From assembly GCA_947683625.1 (NCBI GenBank), contig CANTUR010000930.1, forward strand, positions 62,001 to 126,000: a DNA stretch of 64,000 bases, in the 5' to 3' direction. The stretch's first letter is position 1, and every line of letters begins with the position of its first letter. This DNA comes from Mallotus nudiflorus (Eukaryota > Streptophyta > Magnoliopsida > Malpighiales > Euphorbiaceae). Below are positions 25,401-37,600 of the stretch, piece after piece. A program made the translations under genes and the position numbers. The notes beneath the pieces are model-generated. The model was not told where the DNA came from. It ran no database searches and saw only the letters and a program-made list of their open reading frames with translations.

Positions 25401-28400
25401 TCAGAGGCCTATAATGGGGGCTATAAAATTCATCTATAGTAGGCCATCTTAGGGTGCAAATATTTTTGTGTAAGTCCATGGATTTGATAGAGTGGGCTTT
25501 CGCACTTGGGCTTCAAAGGGACATTCATGGCAGCATTAGTTGACCCACGGGGCCCATAATATATCAAATCAAAGCTGATTGGGGGCCATAATGGGGATTA
25601 TAAACTTCATCTATAGCGATTTGTCTTCAGGCCCAAATATCTTTGTTTAGGCCCATGGATTTGATGGAGTGGGCTTTCGTACTTGGGCTTCAAATGGACG
25701 TTCATGGTAGCATCGGTTGACCCACGAGGCCCATAATATATCAAATCAAAGTTGAATTAGAAGGGTAGAGTGGGGACCATAAACTTCATCTATAGCGGTT
25801 TGTCTTTAGGCCCAATTACCTTTGTTTAGGGCCATGAATTTGATAGAGTGGCCTTTCCCACTTGTACTTCAAATGGACGTTCGTGGCAGCATCGATTGAC
25901 CCGCGGGGCCTATAATATATTTATTCGAAGCTGAATCAAATGGCTATAATGGGGGCTATAAACTTCATCTATAGCGGGCCGTCTTCGGGCCTAAATATTT
26001 TTGTGTAGGCCCATGGATTTGATAGAGTGGGCTTTCGCACTAGGGCTTCAAATGGACATTCGTGGGGGCAGCATCGGTTGACCCACGGGCCCATAATATA
26101 TCAAATCGAAGCTGACTCGGAAGGCTATAATGGGGCTATAAAATTTGTCTATAGCAGTTTATCTTCAGGCCCAAACACCTTTATTTAGGCCCATGGATTT
26201 GATAGAGTGGGCTTTCGCACTTGGGCTTCAAATGGACATTCGTGGCAACATCGGTTGACCCACAGGGCCCATAATATATAAGATCGAAGCTAAATTAGAG
26301 GGCTATAATGGAGGCTATAAACTTTATCTATAGCAGGCCATCTTAAGGCCGAAATATTTTTGTGTAAGTTCATGGATTTGATAGAGTGTGCTTTCGCACT
26401 TGGGCTTCAACTGGACGTTCGTGGCAGCATCGGTTGACCCACGGGGCCCATAAATATATCAAAGAGAAGTTGACTCCGAAGGCCATAATGGGGGCTATAA
26501 ACTTCATCTATAGCATTTTTTCTTTGGGCCCAAATACCTTTGTTTAGACCCATCAATTTAATAGAGTTGGCTTTCACTCTTTGTCTACAAATGGACGTTC
26601 GTGGCAGCATCAGTTGACCCATGGGGCCCATAATATATCAAATCGAAGCTGACTCTGGAGGCTAAAATAGGGGCTATAAACTTCATTTATAGGGGTTTGT
26701 CCTCGGGCCTAAATACCTTTGTTTAGACCCATGAATTTGATAGAGTGGGCTTTCGGTCTTGGACTTCAAATGGACGTTCGAGGCAGCATCAGTTGACCCA
26801 CAGGGCCCATAATATATCAAATCGAAGCTGACTCGGAGGGCTATAATGGGGGCTATAAACTTCATCTATGGCGGCTTCTTTTCAGGCCCAAATACCTTTG
26901 TTTAAGCCCATGGATTTGATAGAGTGGGCTTTTGTACGTGGGCTTCAAATGGACGTTCGTGGCAACATCGGTTGACCCACGGGGCCCATAATATATCTAA
27001 TCAAAGCTGAATTAGAAGGGTAGAGTGGGGGCCATAAACTTCATCTATAGTGGTTTGTCTTTAGGCTCAATTACCTTTGTTTAGGCCCATGAATTTGATA
27101 GAGTGGTCTTTCCCACTTGTACTTCAAATGGACATTGGTGGCAGCATCGGTTTGACCCACGGGGCCTATAATATATTTAATCAAAGCTGAATGAAAGGGC
27201 TATAATGGGAGCTATAAACTTCATCCATAGCGGGCTATCTTCAGGCCCAAATATTTTTGTGTAGGACCATGGATTTGATAGAGTGGGCTTTTGTATTTGG
27301 GCTTCAAATGGACGTTCATGGTAGCATTAGTTGACCCACAGGGCCCATAATATATCAAATTGAAGCTGACTGAAGAGGCTATAATGGGGGCTATTAATTT
27401 CATCTATAGCGGTTTGTCCTCGAGCAGAAAGATCTTTGTTTAGACCCATGAATTTGATAGAGTGGGATTTCGCTCTTGGTCTTCAAATGGACGTTTGTGG
27501 CAGCATCGGGTTGACCCACGGGGCCCATAATATATCAAATCGAAGATGATTCAGGGGGCTATAATGGGGCTATAAACATCGTCTATGGCAGTTTGTCTTC
27601 CATCCCAAATACCTTTGTTTAGGTCCATGGATTTGATAGAGTGGGCATTCGCACTTGGGCTTCAAATGGACGTTCGTGGCAGCATCGGTTGACCCACAGG
27701 GCCCATAATATATAAGAACAAAGCTGAATCAGAGGGCTATAATGGGGGCTATAAATTTCATCGATAGCAGGCCGTCTTAGGGCCCAATATTTTTGTGTAA
27801 GTCCATGGATTTGATAGAGTGGGCTTTCGCACTTGGGCTTCAACTAGACGTTCATGGCAGCATCAGTTGACCCACGTGGCCCATAATATATCAAATCAAA
27901 GCTGACTCTGGAGGCCGTAATGGGGGCTATAACTTCATCTATAGCGGTTTGTCTTTGGGCCCAAATACCTTTGTTTAGACCCATGAATTTAATAGAGTGG
28001 GCTTTCACTCTTAGTCTTCAAATGGACGTTCGTGGCAGCATCGGTTGACCTGGGGGGCCCATAATATATCAAATCGAAGCTGACTCAGAGGGTATAATGG
28101 GGGCTATAAACTTAATCTATAGCGGTTTTTCTTCAGGCCCAAATACCTTTGTTTAGGCCCATGGATTTGATAGAGTGGGCTTTCATACTTAGGCTTCAAA
28201 TGGACGTTCGTGGCAGCATCGGTTGACCCATGGGGCCGATAATATATCAAATCAAAGCTAAATTAGAAGGGTAGAGTGGGGGACCATAAACTTCATCTAT
28301 AAAGGTTTGTCTTTAGGCCCAATTACCTTTGTTTAGGCCCGTAAATTTGATAGAGTGGGCTTTCCTACTGGTACTTCAAATCAAAGTTTGTGGCAGCATC

Positions 28401-28990
28401 GGTTGACCCACGGGCCCATAATATATGTAATTAAAGCTGAATCAAAGGGCTATAATGGGGGCTATAAACTTCATCTATAGCGGGCTGTCTTCGAGCCCAA
28501 ATATTTTTCTGTAGGACCATGGATTTGCTAGAGTGGGCTTTCACACTTGGGCTTCAAATGGACGTTCATGGTAACATCGGTTGACCCACGGGGCCCATAA
28601 TATATCAAATCGAAGCTGACTCAGAGGGCTATAATGGGGGCTATAAACTTCATCTATAGTGGTTTGTCTTCAGGCCCAAATACCTTTGTTTACGCCCATG
28701 GATTTGATAGAGTGGGGTTTCATACTTGGGCTTCAAATGGACGTTCGTGGCAGCATCGGTTGACCCACGAGGCCCGTAATAAATCAAATTAAAGCTGAAT
28801 CAGAAGGGTATAATGGGGGCTATAGACTTCATCTATAGCGGTTTGTCTTTAGGCCCAATTACCTTAGTTTAGGCCCATGAATTTGATAGAGTGGGCTTTC
28901 CCACTTGTACTTCAAATGGACGTTCGTGGCAGCATCGGTTGACCCACGGGGCCCATAATATATTTAATCAAAGTGCTATAATAGGAGCTA
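22431..28990 (+). repeat. Degenerate 7/8-mer higher-order pattern
   Basis: A distinctive monomer with AGAAGGGTAGAGTGGGGG and CCATAAACTTC, followed by GTCTTTAGGCCCAATTACC, sits at about 22431, 23143, 24331, 25761, 27015, 28266 and, in a weaker form, 28802. Intervals are 712, 1188, 1430, 1254, 1251 and 536 bp, or 4, 7 (with a 58-65 bp deletion), 8, 7, 7 and 3 monomers. A second marker with ATATATAAGATCGAAGC and a TGTGTAAGTCCATGG end is at about 21694, 23948, 25381, 26276 and 27709, with 8-monomer spacings of 1433 bp twice. The region is an irregular higher-order array that has lost or gained single monomers. Confidence 0.65.
23634..23665 (+). repeat. Truncated monomer, about 58 bp deletion
   Basis: TTGACCCACGGTCGTTCATA leads straight into GTAGTTTGTCTTC. 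The GCCCATAATATATC and GGCTATAATGGGGG parts are missing, so only about 23 bp separate TTGACCC from GTTTGTC instead of 81. Confidence 0.8.
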
Positions 28991-29870
28991 TAAACTTCAT
29001 CTATAGCGGGCTGTCTTCAGGCCCAAATATTTTTGTGTAGGACCATGGGTTTGATTGAGTGGGCTTTCGCACTTGGACTTCAAATGGACATTCATGGTAG
29101 CATCGGTTGACCCAGTGCACCCATAATATATCAAATCGAAGCTGACTGAGGAGGCTATAATGGGGGTTATAAATTTCATCTATAGCAGTTTGTCCTCAGG
29201 CCCAAATACCTTTGTTTAGATCCATGAATTTGATAGAGTGCGCTTTCACTCTTGGTCTTCAAATGGACGTTTGTGGTAGCATCGGTTGATCCATAGGGCC
29301 CATAATATATCAAATCGAAGCTGACTCGGAGGGTTATAATAGGGGCTATAAACTTCATCTATAGCAGTTTGTCTTCAGGCCCAAATACCTTTGTTTAGGC
29401 CCATGGATTTGATAGAGTAGGGTTTCGCACTTGGGCTTCAAATGGGCGTTCATGGCAACATCGGTTGACCCACAGGGCCCATAATATATCAAATCAAAGC
29501 TGACTCTGAGGGCTGTAATGGGGGCTATAAACTTCATCTATAGCAGTTTGTCTTCAGGCCCTAAGACCTTTGTTTAGGCTCATGGATTTGATAGAGCAAG
29601 CTTTCGCACTTGGGCTTCAAATGGACGTTCATGGCAGCATCGGTTGACCCACAGGGCCTATAATATATCAAATCGAAGCTGACTCCAGAGGCTATAATAG
29701 GGGCTATAAACTTCATGTATAGTGATTTGTCTTTGGGCCCAAATACCTTTGTTTAGACCCATAAGTTTAATAGAGTGGGCTTTCACTCTTGGTCTTCAAA
29801 TGGACGTTCGTGGCAGCATCGGTTGACCCGTAGGGCCCATAATATATTAAATCAAAGTTGACTCAGGAGG

Positions 29871-29875
29871 CTATA
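29871..29875 (+). repeat. Target-site duplication CTATA, left copy
   Basis: CTATA precedes the second LTR and is repeated at 31203-31207. Removing the insertion restores GGCTATAATAGGGGC, the normal monomer sequence. Confidence 0.95.
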
Positions 29876-30739
29876 TGATGGTCTTTCGTAAGTATACAAA
29901 TTTATACAAGTAGTAATTAATTGATTACAGTGATACTAGTTATGTTTATTTGTTTAAACAACGAAAATGGGTATTTTGAATTAAACTAAAAATTAAACTA
30001 AAACAAAACACAAAAATCACAATGAGATAACAATCACTTTAGAGAGCTAGGGTTCTTATTAAAAATTCAACCTTTATTTAAGATAAATTAACTACTAAGC
30101 CATACCTAACCTTAATACAATTTAAGGGTTTCTCAAGAATCATAGGTTTTCCTCCTAAGATAACCCTATGATTAACCAAGTACATCGACGTTCTTAGATT
30201 TAAAGCTCTCACCTACTAAGTGTTCGGTTAACCCAGTTTAAGCATCAACCCTTAATCAATATGAGTTGCTTAAGTGTTTCTTAACTAAGAAAGCATCTAA
30301 CGGGTTATTTTTTAAATCCAATATAACCTATCTCTCGATCAAGTTTTATTGTGTATATTCAATCAAAGGGTGATCAATCCTAAGAAGACATTAAGTTCAA
30401 CAACAACCAAAGGATCTAGATTAATGGCTTAGGTTTAATTGCGATTAGCCCATGGTTGATTTGCAATAAGAACCCTAACCAATAATTTAGCTACTCATGT
30501 CAATTGTAAGAGATAAAGAAAAAGAATAAAAGAAAATAAACATCATCATTAAATTAAAATTAAGGATGAATAAACACAATTGAATATAAGAAACCCCTAT
30601 TCAATAGGAAGCTTGATGTTCTTTAATTCTTATTCTCAAATCTTCAAACTAACATAAGCAAGAAAAATCCTTATTTTTCCAAACTGCTCTCTGAATATTC
30701 TCTAAAAAAAATATATCGTCTCAAGTGATGAATAATAAT

Positions 30740-30750
30740 CTATTTATATC
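30740..30750 (-). promoter_or_regulatory. TATA box of the second LTR
   Basis: The minus strand reads GATATAAATAG, preceded by CCACCAGAAACAAA and, further upstream, by AGGGTTTTATAAGAGGG, a second possible TATA. Either position supports transcription toward lower coordinates, with U3 at about 30750-31202 and R-U5 at about 29876-30710. Confidence 0.65.
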
Positions 30751-30883
30751 TTTGTTTCTGGTGGCTACCCTCTTATAAAACCCTAATTACAAGCCCTAGG
30801 GTTACAGCCATGCAAAATCTCCATCTTGTCCCTCATGAGTCAGTAATTAGATTCACCTCCGAATTTTTCCAATCACCAGGTCA

Positions 30884-30914
30884 CACAGCCGTGAGCACTT
30901 TGTGCACAGCCGTG
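30884..30914. repeat. Pair of CACAGCCGTG motifs in the second LTR
   Basis: CACAGCCGTG occurs at 30884-30893 and 30905-30914, 21 bp apart, each a near-palindrome (CACGGCTGTG on the other strand). They lie upstream of the minus-strand TATA box, so they are candidate U3 cis-elements. Function is inference only. Confidence 0.5.
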
Positions 30915-31202
30915 CACATCCCTTTTTCAGCATGATCACATATTGACCTCCATTGCTTTTCGAGCCCACTTCAAGTGCCCACGACTCCCATGTAGCCTTC
31001 CTCTAATGTTCTTTGACTTCCTTAATTATATAAAAATCAACCAAAAATAAACCAACTAATATGTAAAAATAATTAAACACACAAGACATGCAGTAAGTAC
31101 TCAACTAAATAAAAACTGAATAAAAGAAACATAAACTTAACTGAAATCGAATTTTTCCTAAAACGAAAACTACTTAACAACATGCATTTTTCACACTCAT
31201 CA

Positions 31203-31207
31203 CTATA
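31203..31207 (+). repeat. Target-site duplication CTATA, right copy
   Basis: This exact copy of 29871-29875 sits directly after the terminal CATCA. Satellite phase resumes as CTATAATAGGGGC. Confidence 0.95.
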
Positions 31208-34200
31208 ATAGGGGCTATAAATATCATCTATAGCGGTTTGTCCTCGGGTCTAAATACTTTTGTTTAGACCCACAAATCTGATAGAGTGGACTTTCGGTCT
31301 TGGACTTCAAATGGACATTCGTGGTAGCATCGATTGACCCACGGGGCCCATAATATATCAAATCCAAGCTGACTCAGAGGGCTATAATGGTGGCTATAAA
31401 CTTCATCTATAGCGGTTTGTCTTCAGGCCCAAATACCTTTGTTTAGGCCCATGGATTTGATAGAGTGGGCTTTCACACTTAGGCTTCAAATGGACGTTTG
31501 TGGCAGCATCGGTCGACCCACGAGGCCATAATATATCAAATCAAAGATGAATCAGAGGGGTATAGTGGGGGCTATAAACTTCATCTATAGTGATTTATCT
31601 TCGGGCCCAATTACCTTTATTTAGGCCCATGAATTTGATAAAGTGGGCTTTTGCACTTGTGCTTCAAATGGACGTTCGTGGTAGCATCGGCTAACCCACG
31701 TGGCCTATAATATACCAAATCAAAGCTGAATCAGAGGACCATAATGGGGGCTATGAACATCATCTATAGTGGGTTGTCTTCGAGGCGAAATATTTTTGTA
31801 TAGGCCCATGGATTTGATAGAGTGGGCTTTTGCACTCGGGCTTTAAATGGACATTCGTGGCAGCATCGGTTGACCCACGGGGCCCATAATATATCAAATT
31901 GAAGCTAAATCAGAGAGGTATAATAAGGGCTATAAAAATCATCTATAGCAGTTTGTATTCGGGCCCAAAGACCTTTGTTTAGGACCATGGATTTGATAGA
32001 GTAGGCTTTCACACTTTGGCTTCAAATGGATGTTCGTAGCAGCATCGGTTGACCCATGGGGCCCATAATATATTTAATCAAAGCTGAATCAAAGGGCTAT
32101 AATGGGGGCTATAAACTTCATCTATAGCGGGCCGTCTTCGGGCCCAAATATTTTTATGTAGGCCTATGGATTTGATAGAGTGGGCTTTTGCACTTGGGCT
32201 TCAAATGGACATTCATGGCAACATCGGTTGACCCACGGGGCCCATAATAAATCAAATCAAAGCTGATTGAGGAGGCCATAATGGGGGCTATAAACTTCAT
32301 CTATAGCAGTTTGTCCTCGAGCCCAAATACCTTTGTTTAGACCTATGAATTTGATAGAGTGGGCTTTCACTCTTGGTCTTCAAATAGACGTTCGTGGCAG
32401 CATCCGTTGACCCACGGGGCCTATAATATATCAAATCGAAGCTGACTTAGAGGGCTATAATGGCAGCAATAAACTTCATCTATAGCGATTTTTCTTCAGG
32501 CCCAAATACCATTGTTTAGGCCCATGGATTTGATAGAGTGGGCTTTCACACTTAGGCTTTAAATGGATGTTCATGGCATCATCGGTTGACCCATGGGGCC
32601 CATAAAATATCAAATCGAAGCTGACTCAGAGGGCTATAATAGGGGCTAAAAAATTCATCTATAGTGATTTGTCTTTAGGCCCAAATACCTTTGTTAAGGC
32701 CCATGGATTTGATAGAGTGGGCTTTCGTACTTGGGCTTTAAATGGACGTTCGTGGCTGCATCAGTTGACCCACAGGGCCCATAATATATCAAATCAAAGC
32801 TGACTCTAGAGGCTATAATGGGGGCTATAAACTTCATCTATAGCGGTTTGTCTTTGGGCCCAAATAACTTTGTTTAGACCCATGAGTTTAATAGAGTAGG
32901 CTTTCGCTCTTGGTCTTCAAACGGACGTTCGTGGTAGCATCGGTTGACCCGCAGGGCCAATAATATATCAAATCAAAGCTGACTCAGGTGGCTATAATAG
33001 GGGCTATAAACGTCATCTATAGTAGTTTTCCTTGGGGCCTAAATACATTTGTTTAGACCCATGAAATTGACAGAGTGGGCTTTCGCTCTAGGACTTCAAA
33101 TGGACATTCAAGGCAGCATAAGTTGACCCACGGGGCCCATAATATATCAAATCGAAGCTGACTCGGAGGGCTATAATGGGGGCTATAAACTTCATCTATA
33201 ACAGTTTATCCTTGGGCCTAAATACCTTTGTTTAGGCCCATGGATTTGATAGAGTGGGCTTCGGCACTTGGGCTTCAAATAGACGTTTGTGGCACAATTG
33301 GTTGACCCACGGGGCCCATAATATATCAAATCAAATCTGAATCAGAGGGTTATAATGGGGGCTATAAAATTCATCTATAACGGTTTGTCTTCGGGCCCAA
33401 TTACCTTTATTTAGGCCCATGAATTGGATAGAGTGGGCTTTCGCACTTATGCTTCAAATGGATGTTCGTGGTAGCATCGGTTGACCCACAGATCCCATAA
33501 TATATCAAATCGAAGCTAAATTAGAGGGCTATAATACGAGCTACAAACTTCATCTATAGCAGTTTATGTTTGGGCCCAAAGACCTTTGTTTAAGCCCAGG
33601 GATTTGATAGAGTGGGCTTTTGCACTTGGGCTTGAAATGGACGTTTGTGGCAACATCGGTTGACCCACGAGGCCCATAATATATCAAGACAAAGCTAAAT
33701 CAGAGGGATATAATAGGGGCTATAAACTTCATCTATAGCAGTTTATCTTCGATCTGAAAGACCTTTTTTTATGCCTATTGAGTTTATAGAGTGGGCTTTC
33801 GCACTTAGGATTCAAATGGACGTTCATAGCAGCATCGGTTGACCCACGAGGCCCACAATATATTTATCGAAGCTGAATCAGAGGGCTATAATAGGGGCTA
33901 TAAACTTTATCTATAGCGGGCTGTCTTCAGGCCCAAATATTTTTGTGTACGCCCATGGATTTGATAGAGTGGGCTTTCGCACTTGGGCTTCAAATGGACA
34001 TTCATGGCAGTATTGGTTGACCAACGGGGCCCATAATATATCAAATTGAAGCTGACCCAAAAGGCTATAATGGGGGCTATAAATTTCATCTATAGCAGTT
34101 TATCCTCGGGCCCAAATACCTTTGTTTAGACCCATGAATTTTATAGAGTGGGCTTTCGCTCTTGGTCTTTAAATGGACGTTCGTGGCAGCATCGGTTGAC

Positions 34201-34569
34201 CTACGGGGACCATAATATATCAAATCAAATCTAAATCTGAGTGCTAAATAGGGGTTATAAACTTGCTCTATAGTGGTTTTTTCTTCGGGCCCAAATACCT
34301 TTGTATACGCCCATGGATTTGATAGAGTGGGCTTTGGCACTTGGGCTTCAAATGGACGTTCGTGGCAGCATCGGTTGATCCACAGAGCCCATAATATATC
34401 AAATCAAAGCTTAATTAGAGGGATATAATAAGGGCTATAAACTTCATCTATATCAGTTTATCTTCGGGCCCAAAGACCCTTGTTTAGGCCCATGGATTTG
34501 AGAGGGTGGGCTTTCGTACTTGGGCTTCAAATATAAGTTCGTGGTAGCATTGGTTGACCCACGAGGCCC
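31203..34569 (+). repeat. Satellite block 3a, diverged monomers
   Basis: About 19 head-to-tail monomers lie between the second LTR and the 17-mer higher-order array. Variants such as GGGCCGTC linked with TTTTTATGTAGG, and CTCGGAGGGCTATAATG, resemble block 2 monomers from 24-29 kb, but I see no exact higher-order period here. No gene or regulatory feature is visible. Confidence 0.9.
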
Positions 34570-37500
34570 ATAATATATTAAATCGAAGCTAACTTAGGAG
34601 GCTATAATGGGGGCTATAAACTTCATCTATAGCGGTTTTTCCTTCGGCCCAAATACCTTTTTTTAGACCCATGAATTTTATAGAGTGGGCTTCCACTCTT
34701 GGTCTTCAAATGGATGTTCGTGGTAGCATCGGTTGACCCATGGGGACCATAATATATCAAATCAAATCTGAATCAGAGTGCTATAGTGGGGGCTATAAAC
34801 TTCGTCTATAGCAGTTTGTCTTTGGGCCCAAATATCTTTGTTTAGGACCATGGATTTGATAGATTGGGATTTCACACTTGGGCTTCAAATGTAGATTCAT
34901 GGCAGCATCAGTTGACCGACGGGGCCCATAATAAATCAAATCAAAGCTGAGTTAGAGGGCTATAATGGGGGCTATAAATTTAATCTATAGCAATTTCTCT
35001 TTAGGCCCTAATACCTTTGTTTAGGCCCATGAATTTGATATAGTGGGCTTTCGCACTTGGGCTTCAAATGGACGTTCGTGGCAGCATCGGTTGACCCACG
35101 GGGCCCATAATATATCAAATCGAAGTTGACTTAGGATGCTATAATGGGAGCTATAAACTTCATCAATAGCGGTTTGTGCTCGGGCCCAAATACCTTTGTT
35201 TAGACCCATGAATTTTATAGAGTGGGCTTTCGCTCTTGGTCTTCAAATGAATGTTCGTGGTAGCATCGATTGACCCACGGGGACCATAATATATCAAATC
35301 AAATCTGAATCAAAGCGCTATAGTGGGGGTTATAAACTTCATCTATAGCGGTTTATCTTCGGGCCAAAATATCTTTGTTTAGAACCATGGATTTGATAGA
35401 TTGGGATTTCGCACTTGGGCTTCAAATGGAGGTTCATGGTAGCATCAGTTGACCCACGGGGCCTAGAATAAATCACATCAAAGCTGAGTCAGAGGGCTAT
35501 AATGGGGACTATAAATTTAATCTATAGTGATTTATCTTTGGGCCTAAATACCTTTGTTTAGGCCCATGAATTTAATAGAGTGGGCTTTCACACTTGGGCT
35601 TCAAATGGACGTTCGTGACAGCATCGGTTGATCCACGGAGCCCATATTATATCAAATCAAAGCTGAATCAGAGGGCTATAATGGGGGCTATAAACTTCTT
35701 TTATAGTAGTTTATCTTTCGAGGCCAAAGACCTTTGTTTAGGCCCATGGATTTGATAGAGTGGGCTTTCGCACTTGAGCTTCAAATGGACATTTGTAGCA
35801 GCATCGGTTGGTCCACGGGGCCCATAATATATATTTAATCGAAGCTGAATCATAGAGCTATAATGGCGGCTTTAAACTTCATCTATAGCGGGTCATTTTC
35901 GGGCCTAAATATTTTTGTGTAAGCCCATGGATTTGATAGAGTGGGCTTTCGTACTTGGGCTTCAAATGGACGTTTGTGGTAGCATCGACTGACCCATAGG
36001 GCCCATAATATATTAAATCGAAGCTGACTCAGGAGGCTATCATGGGGGCTATAAACTTCATCTATAGCGGTTTGTCTTTGGACCTAAATACCTTTGGTTA
36101 GACCCATGAATTTAATAGAGTGGGCTTTCATGCTTGGGCTTCAAATGGACGTTCATGGCAGCATCGGTTAACCCACGGGGCTGATAATATATCAAATTAA
36201 AGCTGAATCAAAGAGCTAAAATGGGGGCTATAAACTTCATCTATAGCAGTTTGTCTTCAAGCCCAAAGACCTTTATTTAGGCCCATGGATTTGATGGAAT
36301 GGGCTTTCGCACTTGGGCTTCAAATGGACGTTCGTGGTAGCATCGATTGACCCACGGGGCCTATAATATATAAGATCGAAGTTGAATTAGAGGGCTATAA
36401 TTGGGGCTATAAACTTCATCTACAGTGGCTCGTCTTAGAGACCAAATATTTTTATGTAGCTCCATGGATTTGATAGAGTGGGCTTTTGCACATGGGCTTC
36501 AAATGGACGTTCGTGGCAGCATTGGTTGACCCATAGGGCCCATAATAAATCAATCAAAGCTTACTCAGAGGCCTATAATAGGGGCTATAAACTTCATCTA
36601 TAGCGGTTTGCCTTCGGACCAAAATACCTTTGTTTAGGCCCATGATTTTAATAGAGTGGGCTTTCGCACTTGTGCTTCAAATGGACGTTCGTGACAGCAT
36701 TGGTTGATCCATGGAGCCCATAAGATATCAAATTGAAGATGAATCAAAGGGCTATAATGGGGGCTATAAACTTCATCTATAGCAGTTTATCTTCAAGCCT
36801 AAAGACCTTTATTTAGGCCCATGGATTTGATGGAATGGGCTTTTGCACTTGGGCTTCAAATGGATGTTCGTGGTAACATCGATTGACCCACGGGGCCCAT
36901 AATATATAAGATCGAAGCTGAATCAGAGGGCTATAATTGGGGCTATAAACTTCATCTATAGCGGGTCATCTTAGAGACCAAATATTTTTATGTAGGTCCA
37001 TGGATTTGATAGAGTGGGCTTTCATGCTTGGGCTTCAAATGGACATTCGTGGGTAGCGTCAGTTGACCCACGGGGCCCATAATATCAAATCGAAGTTGAC
37101 TCCAGAGGCCATAATGGGGGCTATAAACTTCGTCTTTAGCGGTTTGTCTTTGCGGCCAAATACCATTGTTTATACCCATGAATTTAATAGAGTAGGCTTT
37201 CGCTCTTAGACATCAAATGGATGTTCGTGGCGGCATCGGTTGACTCGCGGGGCGCATAATATATAAAATCAAAGTTGACTGAGGAGGCTATAATAGGGAC
37301 TATAAACTTTGTTTATAGCGGTATGTCCAAGGGCCTAAATACCTTTGTTTCGACCCATGAATTTGAATGAGTCGGCTTTCGATCTTGGACTTCAAATGGA
37401 CATTCATGGAAACATCAGTAGACCCACGGGGCCCATAATATATCAAATCGAAGCTAAATCAGAGGGCTATAAACTTCATCTATAGTGGTTTATCTTCGGG

Positions 37501-37600
37501 CCCAAATACCTTTGTTTAGGCCCATGGATTTGATAGAGTGGGCATTCGTACTTGGGCTTCAAATAGACGTTCGTGGCAGTATCGGTTGACCCACGGGGCC
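34570..37600 (+). repeat. 17-mer unit, copy 1
   Basis: This is the first of the three units. The 12 bp deletion monomer is at about 37463. Within it, monomers 10-11 (about 36235-36590) closely match monomers 13-14 (about 36770-37127), a nested duplication with a 535 bp (3-monomer) step. Both pairs share TTTGATGGAATGGGC, ATATATAAGATCGAAG and a TTAGAGACCAAATATTTTT core. Confidence 0.85.

Larger units (their letters stand above)
9431..29875 (+). repeat. Satellite block 2 (about 114 monomers)
   Basis: This is a continuous head-to-tail array between the two solo LTRs, in the same orientation and phase as block 1. Monomers from 13 to 22 kb are individually diverged and I could not find a long repeating order there. 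Local higher-order units at 10.9-13 kb and 22.4-29 kb are listed separately. Several monomers are shortened by small deletions (about 10718, 11820, 14060, 15332, 23641-23657), and one carries an 18 bp internal duplication at 20017-20052. I see no gene, RNA or regulatory site in the block. Open frames here repeat the same peptide pattern monomer after monomer and are not coding. Confidence 0.95.
29876..31202 (-). mobile_element. Solo LTR of a second retrotransposon family (1327 bp)
   Basis: This non-satellite insert starts TGATGGTCTTTCGTAAG and ends TTTTTCACACTCATCA, giving TG..CA ends with a perfect 5 bp inverted repeat (TGATG/CATCA). It is flanked by the 5 bp duplication CTATA. No internal coding region is present, so it is a solo LTR. 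Minus orientation is inferred from a strong TATA box on that strand and from the A/T-rich upstream part. It has no obvious similarity to the LTR at 7891-9430. The lineage is not assigned: the TGATG/CATCA ends and the length would fit a Ty3/gypsy element, but I cannot confirm that without a search. Confidence 0.92.

Noticed and set aside
28997..29537. A chain of 60-codon minus-strand open frames, each overlapping the next by ATGA, as in translational coupling
   Set aside because: The overlap comes from the repeat itself: the TCAT of each monomer gives ATGA on the minus strand, and the 179 bp period shifts the frame each time. The peptides are the same satellite translation and have no domain.
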